From Thermoflexus sp042408365 (GTDB lineage Bacteria > Chloroflexota > Anaerolineae > Thermoflexales > Thermoflexaceae), in the NCBI RefSeq assembly GCF_042408365.1, contig NZ_JBHOQJ010000212.1:1-16951 (forward strand): DNA of 16,951 bases. The letters run 5' to 3'. The translations under genes and the position numbers were made by a program. The notes under the pieces are model-generated. The model saw only the letters and a list, made by a program, of their open reading frames with translations. It was not told where the DNA came from and ran no database searches. This document shows positions 6,950-14,482 of this stretch, piece by piece (positions within the stretch are counted from its first letter, which is position 1; the number at the start of each line of letters is the position of its first letter).

Positions 6950-7217
6950 TGGGCATCGGTCAAGGTTTTTCGGCCCCCATGGCGTTCGATGCGTGGGGAG
7001 GGCCTTTCGTGCGCGATTCAGTGGATGGAGACTCGTTCTGGGTCTGGTGCATCGAACGGGCACTGAAGTGCCCGTTTTTTCCGTGGACATCCGTCATGGG
7101 CTTTCGGTTTCCCTTGGCGTCCGAGGACGGGAAGAGCCTTTCACATGCGATTCGGCGGATGGAAGCCTATCTGGGTCTGGCGCACAGAACGGCCCCAAGC
7201 GCCCTGTTGCGATCGAT
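6950..7217. repeat. Degenerate tandem repeat, two units of about 134 nt
   Basis: Unit A (about 6950-7083) and unit B (about 7084-7217) align along their whole length with small indels, at an offset of 133-135 nt. Shared blocks include GCCTTTC (7002/7136), GCGATTC (7013/7147), GGATGGA (7023/7157), CTGGGTCTGG (7038/7171) and GAACGG (7054/7187). Unit A also has a perfect 10-bp inverted repeat, CGTTCGATGC (6983-6992) and GCATCGAACG (7049-7058), which is only partly kept in B. Unit A ends in an intact terminator hairpin, decayed in B. The units look like an old duplication of a structured element of unknown function. Confidence 0.7.
7057..7080 (+). terminator. Intrinsic terminator-like hairpin pointing against the purine operon
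   Basis: On the + strand, CGGGCACT and AGTGCCCG form a perfect stem around GA (in practice a 7-bp stem with a TGAA loop), directly followed by six T. This is the classic Rho-independent layout for rightward transcription. Both neighbouring genes are on the - strand, where the A-tract would come before the hairpin and would not terminate. It lies at the end of repeat unit A and may end a small + strand RNA or block antisense transcription into purF. Confidence 0.6.
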
Positions 7218-7320
7218 CGACGTGCTCTCTCAATGAATGAGATAGCCCATCGAGGGGCTAGCCTCCAGCCCGCCGGCTTCGCACGTCCGACAAGGGCGGG
7301 CCTTCTGGCCGCTCTCCCGG

Positions 7321-8817
7321 CTATGCCCTCCAGTGCACGCTCCGGATCCGCTCGAAGGCGGATTTGCTGTTACCCGATCCTTCGGGCCTCTCCGGTATAG
7401 GAGCCGGATAACGGCCGGAGAAGCAGGCCACACAGTAATCCCCATCCGAGGCGGGGAGCACTTCGCGGACGGCGGCGAGCATCCCCGGGAGGCTCAGGTA
7501 GGCCAGGCTGTTCGCCCCGATGAACTGGCGGATCGCCTCCTCGTCCCAGCGGTGGGCGATGAGCTCCTCATAGGTGGCCATGTCGATCCCCATAAAGCAT
7601 GGGTGGCGGATGGGCGGGGAGGCGATCCGCACATGGACTTCCGCCGCGCCGCCTTCGCGCAGCAGCTCCACCAACTGTCGGGTGGTGTGGCCGCGGACGA
7701 TGGAGTCGTCCACCAGCACCACCCGCCGTCCCCGCAGCACCTCGTGGAGAGGGCTGTATTTGAGGTGGACGCTCCGCTGGCGGATCTGATCATCCGGCTG
7801 GATGAAAGTGCGGCCGATGTAACGGTTCTTGATCAATCCCTCCACGAAAGGGATGCCGGATTCCAGGCTATAGCCGATGGCGTGGGGGGTGGCGGAATCG
7901 GGCACGCCCACCACCAAATCGGCGTTCGCCGGGGCCTCGCGGGCCAGCTGGCGCCCCAAGGCCATGCGCACTGCGTAGATCGTTCCCCCTTCCCGTGTCG
8001 AATCCGGGCGCATGAAGTAAACGTACTCGAAGATGCAGAAGGCCGGCGAGGGCGGCACGGGGCTCTCGAAAACCGTAAGCCCCGTACGGTCCACGCGCAC
8101 GATCTCGCCGGGCGTCATTTCCCGCAGCGGGCAGGCGCCGATCAGCCGGAGGGCGCAAGTCTCGGAGGCGACCGCATATCCGCCCTCCAGCGCGCCGATG
8201 CAGAGCGGGCGGAAGCCGTAGGGATCCCGGACGGCGTAAATCGCTTCGCGGGTGAGGATCACCAGGGCGTAGGCGCCCGGGGCCAGACGCAAAAGGGCGC
8301 GGATCCGCTCAACCCATGGATCGGCGCTGGAGCCTGGGAGGTCGTGCGGGAACCCCCAGGCCTCCGGCGGGGAGGCCAGGATCTGCAGGATCAGCTCGCT
8401 GTCGCTGCCGGAGGAAAGGCCGATGCCCCGCTCCAGCAGACGGCGGCGGAGCTGCCAGGCGTTGACCAGGTTGCCGTTGTGGGCGATGCCCATGGGCCCG
8501 TAGAGGGTTTCGATCAAGAACGGCTGGGCGTTCTGGATATGGGAGGCCCCAGTGGTCGAGTAGCGGGTATGGCCGATGGCCAGATGGCCCCGCAGCTGGC
8601 GTAGGACGCCCTCGTCGAATATTTGGGCGACTAACCCCATACCCTTATGGAGATAAGCGACCTGGCCGTCGCTGGTGGCGATCCCAGCGCTTTCCTGGCC
8701 GCGGTGCTGCAGGGCGCAGAGAGCCAGGAAGGCGAGCCGGGCGGCCTCTTGGCCCGGCGCGAACACCCCGAAGACGCCGCAGGCCTCCCGGGGGCGATCC
8801 GATTCCAGCCCGATCAT
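7321..8817 (-). CDS. purF: Amidophosphoribosyltransferase PurF (4Fe-4S type)
   Basis: PurF catalyses the committed step of purine synthesis: PRPP + glutamine gives phosphoribosylamine. The 498-residue protein starts with a 12-residue propeptide before catalytic C13 ('EACGVFGVF'), as in B. subtilis PurF, which is trimmed to expose the nucleophile. The Ntn glutaminase domain (13 to about 240) has 'LQHRGQESAGIA' (36-47), 'GHTRYSTTG' (82-90) and 'IAHNGNLVNA' (111-120). The transferase domain has the PRPP-binding 'VVLVDDSIVRGHTT' (366-379). C261, C407, C462 and C465 ('FCIFEYVYF', 'HPCFMGID', 'CVACFSGRYP') match the four ligands of the 4Fe-4S cluster, which makes such enzymes oxygen-sensitive. ATG 8817 follows AAAGGAGG by 7 nt. 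It lies 45 nt after purE. Nucleotide feedback inhibition is known for the family. Confidence 0.97.
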   Translation of the reverse strand: MIGLESDRPREACGVFGVFAPGQEAARLAFLALCALQHRGQESAGIATSDGQVAYLHKGMGLVAQIFDEGVLRQLRGHLAIGHTRYSTTGASHIQNAQPFLIETLYGPMGIAHNGNLVNAWQLRRRLLERGIGLSSGSDSELILQILASPPEAWGFPHDLPGSSADPWVERIRALLRLAPGAYALVILTREAIYAVRDPYGFRPLCIGALEGGYAVASETCALRLIGACPLREMTPGEIVRVDRTGLTVFESPVPPSPAFCIFEYVYFMRPDSTREGGTIYAVRMALGRQLAREAPANADLVVGVPDSATPHAIGYSLESGIPFVEGLIKNRYIGRTFIQPDDQIRQRSVHLKYSPLHEVLRGRRVVLVDDSIVRGHTTRQLVELLREGGAAEVHVRIASPPIRHPCFMGIDMATYEELIAHRWDEEAIRQFIGANSLAYLSLPGMLAAVREVLPASDGDYCVACFSGRYPAPIPERPEGSGNSKSAFERIRSVHWRA

Positions 8818-8862
8818 CTTCCCGCCTCCTTTCCGTAGCCATTCCGGCCCGGCGAACGCCCT

Positions 8863-9354
8863 CTACGACGGGCTATCCCCACGGATCTCCGCATCGTCAT
8901 CGAGGATGCGCTGTCGTTGCTGTTCCTGAAATCGGGCCACCCGTTCCCGCGTTTCAGGATCGGCGAGGCCCAAGATCTTGGCAGCCAACAGGGCGGCCCC
9001 CGCCGGATCCAGGACAACCGCCGGTGCGATCCCACTGGGCATCCGAAGGGAGGAGAAGAGGTCGGCCCCGGCGAAGGCCTCGGAGATCGGCGGGCAGGCG
9101 ATCACCGGCGCGCGCACCTGCCCATCCACCAGGCCGCTGAGGGCGTTCGACCGCCCCGCGACGGTGATGTAAACCTTGGGGCGGGGGTCGGCCTCATAAG
9201 CCTGGAGGAGCTTCAGCAGATGGTCCGGCACCTTGTGCGCGGAGGCGATCCGCATCTCCCACGCCAGACCGAAGGATTCCAGCGCCCGCGCCACGGACCT
9301 CCCGTGTTCTAAATCCGAGCGGGAGCCCATCAGGATGACGACAAGCGGCTTCAT
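8863..9354 (-). CDS. purE: AIR carboxylase, class II PurE
   Basis: This 163-residue protein carboxylates AIR to CAIR. It begins with 'VVILMGSRSDLEHG' (5-18) and has 'ASAHKVPDHLLKLL' (37-50), so the PurE fold is clear. The diagnostic segments match class II (animal-type) enzymes rather than class I: 'SAHK' instead of SAHRTP, 'VAGRSNALSG' (65-74) instead of AGGAAHLPG, 'PVIACPPI' (83-90) and 'LFSSLRMPSG' (99-108) followed by 'VLDPAGAALLAAKIFGL'-like 'AAKILGL'. Class II enzymes use CO2 directly, whereas class I PurE is a mutase that needs PurK to make N5-CAIR. No purK is present here, in agreement. The ATG overlaps the purC stop (ATGA, 9351-9354), so purC-purE repeats the domain order of the animal PAICS fusion. 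Confidence 0.93.
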   Translation of the reverse strand: MKPLVVILMGSRSDLEHGRSVARALESFGLAWEMRIASAHKVPDHLLKLLQAYEADPRPKVYITVAGRSNALSGLVDGQVRAPVIACPPISEAFAGADLFSSLRMPSGIAPAVVLDPAGAALLAAKILGLADPETRERVARFQEQQRQRILDDDAEIRGDSPS

Positions 9355-10343
9355 CCCCGAACCCTCCCGGCGATGGCAGCCAGATCCTGCTCCAAGAAAT
9401 GGTGGACGTTGCGGGCGATCCGTTCCGCGCCGGGCTGTTCCCCGGGGATGAAAGGCTGCCCGGTCAGGCGTTCATAGACAGCGATGTAGCGGGCGGCGGC
9501 GCCGATGATGAGCTCCGGGGGCATCTCGGGCGGCGCCCCATCCCCCCGATAGCCACGAGCAGCGAACCACAGGCGTACGTATTCCTTGTCATAGGACTCC
9601 GGCTCATGACCGCGGCGATAGGTCTCCGCCAGCCAGAAGCGGCTGGAGTCCGGCGTGTGCAGTTCGTCGATCAGGACCAGCTCACCGTCGCTCATGCCGA
9701 ACTCGTACTTGGTGTCCACCAGGATCAGCCCTGCTTGCCGGGCCAGCTCCTGGCCGCGGGCGAAGAGGGCCAGGGCGATGGCCTCGATCCTCTCCCACAG
9801 CTCGCCAGGCACCAGGCCTCGCCTGAGGATCTCCTCCCGGGTGAGCACCTCGTCATGAGCGCCGGAGGGCGCCTTGGTGGTCGGCGTGAGGATGGGGCAG
9901 GGCAAGGGGTCGTTTTTCTGCAAGCCGTCGGGCAATGGGATCCCATAAGGCCGGCGCTCGCCCTGCGCGTACAGGGTCCAGAGGGAGGTGCGGGTCACGC
10001 CGGTGATATAGCCGCGAACGATCACCTCCACCGGCAAGGGCTCGGCTCGGCGGACCACCATCACGTTGGGGTCGGGCACGGCGATGAGGTGGTTGGGCAC
10101 GATATCGCGCGTCCGCTCGAACCACCAGGCGCTGAGCTGAGTGAGCACCTGCCCCTTGAAAGGGATGACCCCCAGCACGCGATCGAAAGCGGAGATGCGA
10201 TCGGTGGCCACGAGGAAGAGCAAATCCTTATAAATGTAAATATCCCGCACCTTTCCCTCGCGCTTCGGCCCAAGCCCCGACAGCTCGGCCGCGCGCAGCG
10301 CGTGAGGGATGGCCGCCCGCAGTTCGGACTCCGAAAGACCCAT
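9351..10343 (-). CDS. purC: Phosphoribosylaminoimidazole-succinocarboxamide synthase PurC (SAICAR synthetase)
   Basis: PurC condenses CAIR with aspartate using ATP to give SAICAR. The 330-residue protein is of the longer, yeast Ade1-like type. Motifs: 'KREGKVRDIYIYKDLLFLVA' (27-46), 'DRISAFDRVLGVIPFKGQVL' (48-67), 'PVEVIVRGYITG' (104-115), 'ILTPTTKAPSGAHDE' (151-165), 'LILVDTKYEFG' (206-216), 'LIDELHTPDSSRFW' (224-237) and 'SYDKEYVR' (250-257). The ATG comes one nucleotide after the purL TAA; its ribosome site AGGAGG lies in the last purL codons, 7 nt away. The stop overlaps the purE start. CAIR made by the downstream PurE is its substrate, so coupling of the two genes is sensible. Confidence 0.96.
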   Translation of the reverse strand: MGLSESELRAAIPHALRAAELSGLGPKREGKVRDIYIYKDLLFLVATDRISAFDRVLGVIPFKGQVLTQLSAWWFERTRDIVPNHLIAVPDPNVMVVRRAEPLPVEVIVRGYITGVTRTSLWTLYAQGERRPYGIPLPDGLQKNDPLPCPILTPTTKAPSGAHDEVLTREEILRRGLVPGELWERIEAIALALFARGQELARQAGLILVDTKYEFGMSDGELVLIDELHTPDSSRFWLAETYRRGHEPESYDKEYVRLWFAARGYRGDGAPPEMPPELIIGAAARYIAVYERLTGQPFIPGEQPGAERIARNVHHFLEQDLAAIAGRVRG

Positions 10344-10344
10344 C

Positions 10345-13300
10345 TTAGCACCTCCTCAGGGCGTTCTGGAACAGGATGAGGCCGGGCCCCCCACTCTCCC
10401 CCCGATGCCATCGGGGGTGCTGCCAAGGGAAGATATGATCCTCCGGATGGGGCATGAGGCCCAGGACGTTGCCGGCCGGGTTGCAGATCCCGGCGATCCC
10501 TCGCTGCGATCCGTTGGGGTTGAAGGGATAGCCCGCTGACTGACCGAAGGGATCCACGTAGGTCAAAGCGACCAGGCCCTGGGCTTCCAAGCGATCCAAG
10601 ATCGCCTCGGATCGGGCAACAAAGCGCCCCTCGCCGTGGGCGACCGGACAGTAAAGGAGATCGTCGAGGCCCTCGGTGAAGAGGCACGGGCTTCGCGGGT
10701 TGGCCCGTAGATACACCCACCGGCACTCGAAACGCCCTGAGGCGTTGGGGGCCAGGGTGACCATGCGCGTCCCATCCGGTTCGAGGAACTCTGGGCCGGG
10801 GAGCAGCCCGGCCTTGACCAGGGCCTGGAACCCGTTGCAGATCCCCAGCACCGGCCGCCCGCTGGCGATGAAGCGCTCGAGGGCCTCGCCGAGCCGCAGG
10901 CGGAGATCCAGCGCCCACAGGCTTCCGGCCCCCAGGTCATCCCCATAGGAGAACCCGCCGGGCAGGACCAGCATGGCGTAATCCATCAGGTCTCGCTCTC
11001 CACGCAGCAAGCGTGGGAGCGGAACGATCTCCGGCTCCCCGCCGGCCTGCTCGCAAGCGAGGGCTGCCTCGCGATCCCGGTTGGTCCCTGGGGCCTGAAG
11101 GATCAGCACTCGGGGACGGCGGGAGATCACCTGGGGGATGGATGGCCGATGAGGGAAAGACATTGAAGCCTGGAGGGGAGGCGCCAGCTCTCCCCGCCAG
11201 GCCTGTTCCAGCGCCTCGATGGGGAGATGGATCCGTTCCGATCCCTCCAGGCCGATCACCCGCAGCGATCCCTCGGCGGTCACCTCACCGATGCGGGCGG
11301 CGGGGTGACCAGCCATGAGGGCTTCGAAGGCGGGCGCATCCTCCGGCCGCACCTCAACCAGGAAGCGGCCCATCGATTCGGAGAAGAGCACCTCCTCATC
11401 GGCATGGGCCAGCCCGGCGCCGGGGACGCGACGCAGATCGATCGCGGCCCCCAGGCGGCCGGCCAGGCACATCTCCGCCAGCGCCACCCCCAGCCCGCCC
11501 TCGGAAAGGTCGTGGCAGGCCTGGACCAGTCCGGCGGCGATGGCCTGATGGAGGGCGCGCATTCGATCCAGGGCCTGGGGGACGGGCTGGGGCAGGCGAT
11601 CGGTTTTCGGGGATGTTCCCGGGGCGATCAGCCGGTAGTGGCTGCCGGCCAGCTCCGGCCGGGATTCGCCGATCAGATAGATGGCATCGCCCGGCCGCTT
11701 GAAATCCATCGTGACCGTCCGTTGAAGGTCCGGCACGCGTCCCACGGCGGTGATCAGGAGCGTCCCCGGGATCGCGTGGGCTCGGCCTTCGGCATCCACA
11801 TACACGTTATGGAGGCTGTCCTTACCGGAAATGAACGGCGCTCGGTAGGCTCGGGCGGCGTCGAAACATCCCTGGGTGCACCGAACCAGCGCCCCGAGTT
11901 GCTCGGGATCGCTGGGATCCCCCCAGCAGAAGTTGTCCAACAGGGCTACGTGGTCGGGGTCCGCTCCGACAGCGACCAGGTTGCGGAACGCCTCGTCGAT
12001 CGCCGCCCATGCCATCACATAAGGATCGTGCTCTCCGTAAAGCGGGGCCAGGCCGACGGCCAGGGCGATCCCGGCGATCGGGCCGTGAGGGGGCAAGATC
12101 TCCGGCGGCGCCAGGACCACCGCGTCGCTGGGGCCGTGGCTGGCCGCGCCCACCAGGGGCTTGACCGCTGTCGCCCCTTGCACCTCGTGATCGTAGCGGC
12201 GCAGGACGTCCTCGCGGCTCCGGATGTTCGGATGGCTGAGCAGGGCAAGCAGGGCGTGGGCAGGATCCAGGGAGGGCGATAAGGAACGGGAAGGTTGAGA
12301 AAGGGAGGGAGCCCAGCGGGCCTCCAGGACCCGCTGGGGACGCCCCTCATGGAGGAAAGCCATGTTCAGCTCCCCGACCAGGCGCCCGGCATAGAACAGC
12401 CGCAGCTGGCCGGTGGCCTCGAAGGTCCCGATGGCGGCGGCCTCCACGCCGTGGAGGGCACAGAGGGCTTGGAACCGCGGCCAGTTCTCCGGGGGGATCG
12501 CGAGAACCATTCGCTCCTGGGATTCGCTGAGCCAGATCTCCCACGGGCGCAAGCTTTGATCTTTCAACGGAACCCGATCTAAGTGAACGGAGGCCCCCAG
12601 ATGGCGACCCATCTCGCCGACGGCCGAGGACAGCCCACCGGCGCCGCAATCCGTGATCGCGTGGTAGAGCTGCTCGTCCCGCGCCTGTAAGATCACCTCT
12701 GTCAGCTGTTTCTCCAGGATCGGGTGGCCGATTTGGACCGCGCTGCGGGCGGCCGTGATCTCCCCTTCCAGCGCGGCGCTGGAGAACGTGGCTCCGCCCA
12801 AGCCATCCCGTCCCGTCCGTCCGCCGATCACCACGATGAGATCGCCAGGCTGCGGTGTGGTAGGGTGGGCACCGCGAGGGAGGAGCCCCAAACATCCACA
12901 GAAGACGAGGGGGTTGACCCGATACCCCGGGTGATAGAAAACCGCCCCACAGACCGTGGGGATGCCCATCTTGTTCCCGTAATCCTCGATGCCGCAGATC
13001 ACGCCCTCGATGACCCGTCGGGGGTGCAGCGCCCCGGGAGGCAGCTCGGAGGCTGGGAGATCCGGCGGGCCGAAGCACAGCACATCCAGGTTCGCGATCG
13101 GCCGGGCGCTGACCCCGAGGATGTCGCGGATCACGCCGCCCACGCCGGTGCTGGCCCCGCCGAAGGGCTCCACGGCCGAGGGATGGTTATGGGTTTCCAC
13201 CTTGAGGGCCAGATCCCACCGTTCGTCGAAGGCGATGGTGCCGGCGTTGTCTGTGAAGGCCGAGCGAACCCATGGGCGGCCGACCCGCTCCGTGGCGGCC

Positions 13301-14169
13301 TGAATGTAAGTGCGGAGCAGGCCCTGGATCTCCATCGTTTGAGGGGGTGCATCCGGAGGGGCGCCCGGCGCGGGCCCGGTGTATCGGATGAGGGATCGGA
13401 AGGTTTTGTGGGCGCAATGCTCGCTCCACGTCTGAGCCAGGGTCTCCAGCTCCACGTCGGTTGGATCCCGGCCCGCACGGCGGAAGTAATCTTGGATGGC
13501 GCGCATCTCTTCAAGGTCGAGGGCCAAGCGGCGGCGCTCGCTGAGGGCGAGGAGCTCGGTCCCGTCGAGCTCCCGGATGGGGATGATCTCTACGGCCCGA
13601 TCCGAGGGGGACGGCTCCAGAAAGGGCGGTTGAACGGCGCCGTCGACGGCGTAGCGCTGGATCACTGGGTTGCAGCAAAGCTCGACCGCCAATCGGTGCA
13701 GCTCGCCTTCGCTCAGATCCCCCCAGAGGAGGAAGCGCAAGCCCCAGGCCGCCTCCCGCACGTCAAACCCTGCCGCCCGGGCGGCCTGCAGGAGGCTTTC
13801 GGCGGCGGGATCGGTCACGCCGGGCCACCAGGTCACCTCGACCCAATGGTGGGGGGCTCCGGCAGGCGGCGGAAGGGCGGAAGGATCCGTGAGCGGCAGG
13901 ACGCGGAATTCCTCGAGGATCGGGTCGATCAGTAAGAGGCGGCTCAGGCGCTCAACGTCGGGGAGGAGGAGGGGGGTTCGCAGGAAACACAGGCGTTCCA
14001 CACGGCAAGCCCGCAGCCCCTTCAGACCGTGGGCGTGGGCCTCACGCACCAGCCGGCTGCCCTCCGGATCCTCGGGGGCTCTGCGGTGGATTTCGACGCG
14101 GAAGATCGCCCATTCCGGATCCGAGGGCAGCCGATGAATGCTATCGGCTGGGATAGCCTCCTGCTCCAT
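10345..14169 (-). CDS. purL: Phosphoribosylformylglycinamidine synthase, single chain: two PurS-like domains + PurL + PurQ
   Basis: FGAM synthase converts FGAR to FGAM with ATP and glutamine. In this 1274-residue chain all parts are fused. Residues about 19-90 ('FRVEIHRRAPEDPEGSRLVR') and 108-178 ('VEVTWWPGVTDPAAESLLQA') each look PurS-like. The synthase part (about 205-1000) has 'ELETLAQTWSEHCAHKTF' (240-257), 'KVETHNHPSAVEPFGGAST' (323-341), 'ITDCGAGGLSSAVGEMG', 'KPLVGAASHGPSDAVV' and 'CHDLSEGGLGVALAEM'. The glutaminase part (about 1018-1274) has 'VLPGGFSYGDDLGAG', nucleophile C1111 in 'GICNGFQAL', and H1241 and E1243 in 'MPHPED', so its triad is complete. I chose ATG 14169 (GGAG 7 nt upstream); the open frame to 14265 adds 32 non-conserved residues. 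It is the first gene of the operon. Confidence 0.95.
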   Translation of the reverse strand: MEQEAIPADSIHRLPSDPEWAIFRVEIHRRAPEDPEGSRLVREAHAHGLKGLRACRVERLCFLRTPLLLPDVERLSRLLLIDPILEEFRVLPLTDPSALPPPAGAPHHWVEVTWWPGVTDPAAESLLQAARAAGFDVREAAWGLRFLLWGDLSEGELHRLAVELCCNPVIQRYAVDGAVQPPFLEPSPSDRAVEIIPIRELDGTELLALSERRRLALDLEEMRAIQDYFRRAGRDPTDVELETLAQTWSEHCAHKTFRSLIRYTGPAPGAPPDAPPQTMEIQGLLRTYIQAATERVGRPWVRSAFTDNAGTIAFDERWDLALKVETHNHPSAVEPFGGASTGVGGVIRDILGVSARPIANLDVLCFGPPDLPASELPPGALHPRRVIEGVICGIEDYGNKMGIPTVCGAVFYHPGYRVNPLVFCGCLGLLPRGAHPTTPQPGDLIVVIGGRTGRDGLGGATFSSAALEGEITAARSAVQIGHPILEKQLTEVILQARDEQLYHAITDCGAGGLSSAVGEMGRHLGASVHLDRVPLKDQSLRPWEIWLSESQERMVLAIPPENWPRFQALCALHGVEAAAIGTFEATGQLRLFYAGRLVGELNMAFLHEGRPQRVLEARWAPSLSQPSRSLSPSLDPAHALLALLSHPNIRSREDVLRRYDHEVQGATAVKPLVGAASHGPSDAVVLAPPEILPPHGPIAGIALAVGLAPLYGEHDPYVMAWAAIDEAFRNLVAVGADPDHVALLDNFCWGDPSDPEQLGALVRCTQGCFDAARAYRAPFISGKDSLHNVYVDAEGRAHAIPGTLLITAVGRVPDLQRTVTMDFKRPGDAIYLIGESRPELAGSHYRLIAPGTSPKTDRLPQPVPQALDRMRALHQAIAAGLVQACHDLSEGGLGVALAEMCLAGRLGAAIDLRRVPGAGLAHADEEVLFSESMGRFLVEVRPEDAPAFEALMAGHPAARIGEVTAEGSLRVIGLEGSERIHLPIEALEQAWRGELAPPLQASMSFPHRPSIPQVISRRPRVLILQAPGTNRDREAALACEQAGGEPEIVPLPRLLRGERDLMDYAMLVLPGGFSYGDDLGAGSLWALDLRLRLGEALERFIASGRPVLGICNGFQALVKAGLLPGPEFLEPDGTRMVTLAPNASGRFECRWVYLRANPRSPCLFTEGLDDLLYCPVAHGEGRFVARSEAILDRLEAQGLVALTYVDPFGQSAGYPFNPNGSQRGIAGICNPAGNVLGLMPHPEDHIFPWQHPRWHRGESGGPGLILFQNALRRC

Positions 14170-14344
14170 AGTGAGACTCCGCGCGTCTGTCCTCCGTGTG
14201 GTGAAATCATTCCGCTCTTGGGCTCCTCCCCGGGGGGCTTCCGGGGAGGGTCGATCCCGGATCACGCACCGGACCGGATGCTATATGTTGGGCTTTAAGG
14301 GCGGATATGAGGATGACCGTTCGATCTCAGTTCCCAAGTTGTTT
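14170..14344 (-). promoter_or_regulatory. Long structured 5' leader of the purine operon
   Basis: From the predicted start of transcription (near 14344) to the purL ATG there are about 175 nt without an ORF of note. The leader holds a perfect 9-bp GC hairpin: CCTCCCCGG (14225-14233) and CCGGGGAGG (14241-14249) around a 7-nt loop. A weaker possible pairing joins TTGGG and CCCAA near 14289 and 14333. No T-run follows the GC hairpin on the operon strand, so it is not a plain terminator. I could not match it to the purine, PRPP, glycine or T-box consensus. A regulatory leader is a guess from length and structure. Confidence 0.4.
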
Positions 14345-14350
14345 GCTCTT

Positions 14351-14378
14351 ATTATAGAAAGAGGCCGGATGTTGTCAA
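14351..14378 (-). promoter_or_regulatory. Sigma-70 type promoter of the purine operon
   Basis: On the - strand TTGACA (14373-14378) and TATAAT (14351-14356) are both exact consensus hexamers, separated by 16 nt. They lie in an AT-richer patch within GC-rich DNA, about 105 nt after the end of the histidine kinase and 182 nt before the purL start. The expected start of transcription is an A or G near 14344-14346. This should drive purL-C-E-F and perhaps the downstream purDMN. Confidence 0.85.
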
Positions 14379-14482
14379 GAGCCGGACCGGAGCGGGAGCA
14401 GGGTTGGTGACGGGCGAACGCGCTCCGAGCGGAGTGGGAAAGGGCGAGCGCAAGGCGGTTCGGAGGGAGGGGCCCAGCGGAT

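Larger units (their letters stand above)
6895..7320. other. Long non-coding gap inside the purine operon (purF-purD)
   Basis: All other junctions in the operon are at most 45 nt, but 426 nt separate purF from purD. The frames here show no protein signature. The visible content is a palindrome next to purD (6902-6917), a possible hairpin with arms CCGATG/CATCGG (6936-6941 and 6954-6959), a degenerate tandem repeat (about 6950-7217), and a hairpin plus T-tract on the + strand (7057-7080). Further right are a 6-bp-stem hairpin TAGCCC/GGGCTA (7243-7260) and a short TCTCA/TGAGA hairpin beside it, neither followed by a T-run on the operon strand. I see no clear promoter for purD. Confidence 0.6.

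Noticed and set aside
6895..7220. Tandem glycine riboswitch before purD (purD uses glycine, and the element is tandem)
   Set aside because: The conserved glycine aptamer blocks, such as GCCGAAGG followed by CAA and the CTCTGG-like P3 region, are not found on either strand in the right order. The unit length of about 134 nt also does not fit well.
6915..7400. A 161-codon + strand open frame across the purF-purD gap
   Set aside because: It spans the terminator and the tandem repeat, runs into purF on the other strand, and shows only the repeat echoed in translation; no protein family is recognised.
14224..14250. Rho-independent terminator (attenuator) in the purL leader
   Set aside because: The stem is strong, but no run of T follows it on the operon strand.
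14170..14265. N-terminal extension of PurL by 32 residues
   Set aside because: It has no similarity to PurL or PurS starts, and ATG 14169 has a GGAG at good distance.
14170..14344. Purine or PRPP riboswitch, or T-box, in the purL leader
   Set aside because: The guanine/adenine aptamer core, the ykkC-type conserved blocks and the T-box GGTGG-ACCGCG motif were not seen; only a GC hairpin is certain.
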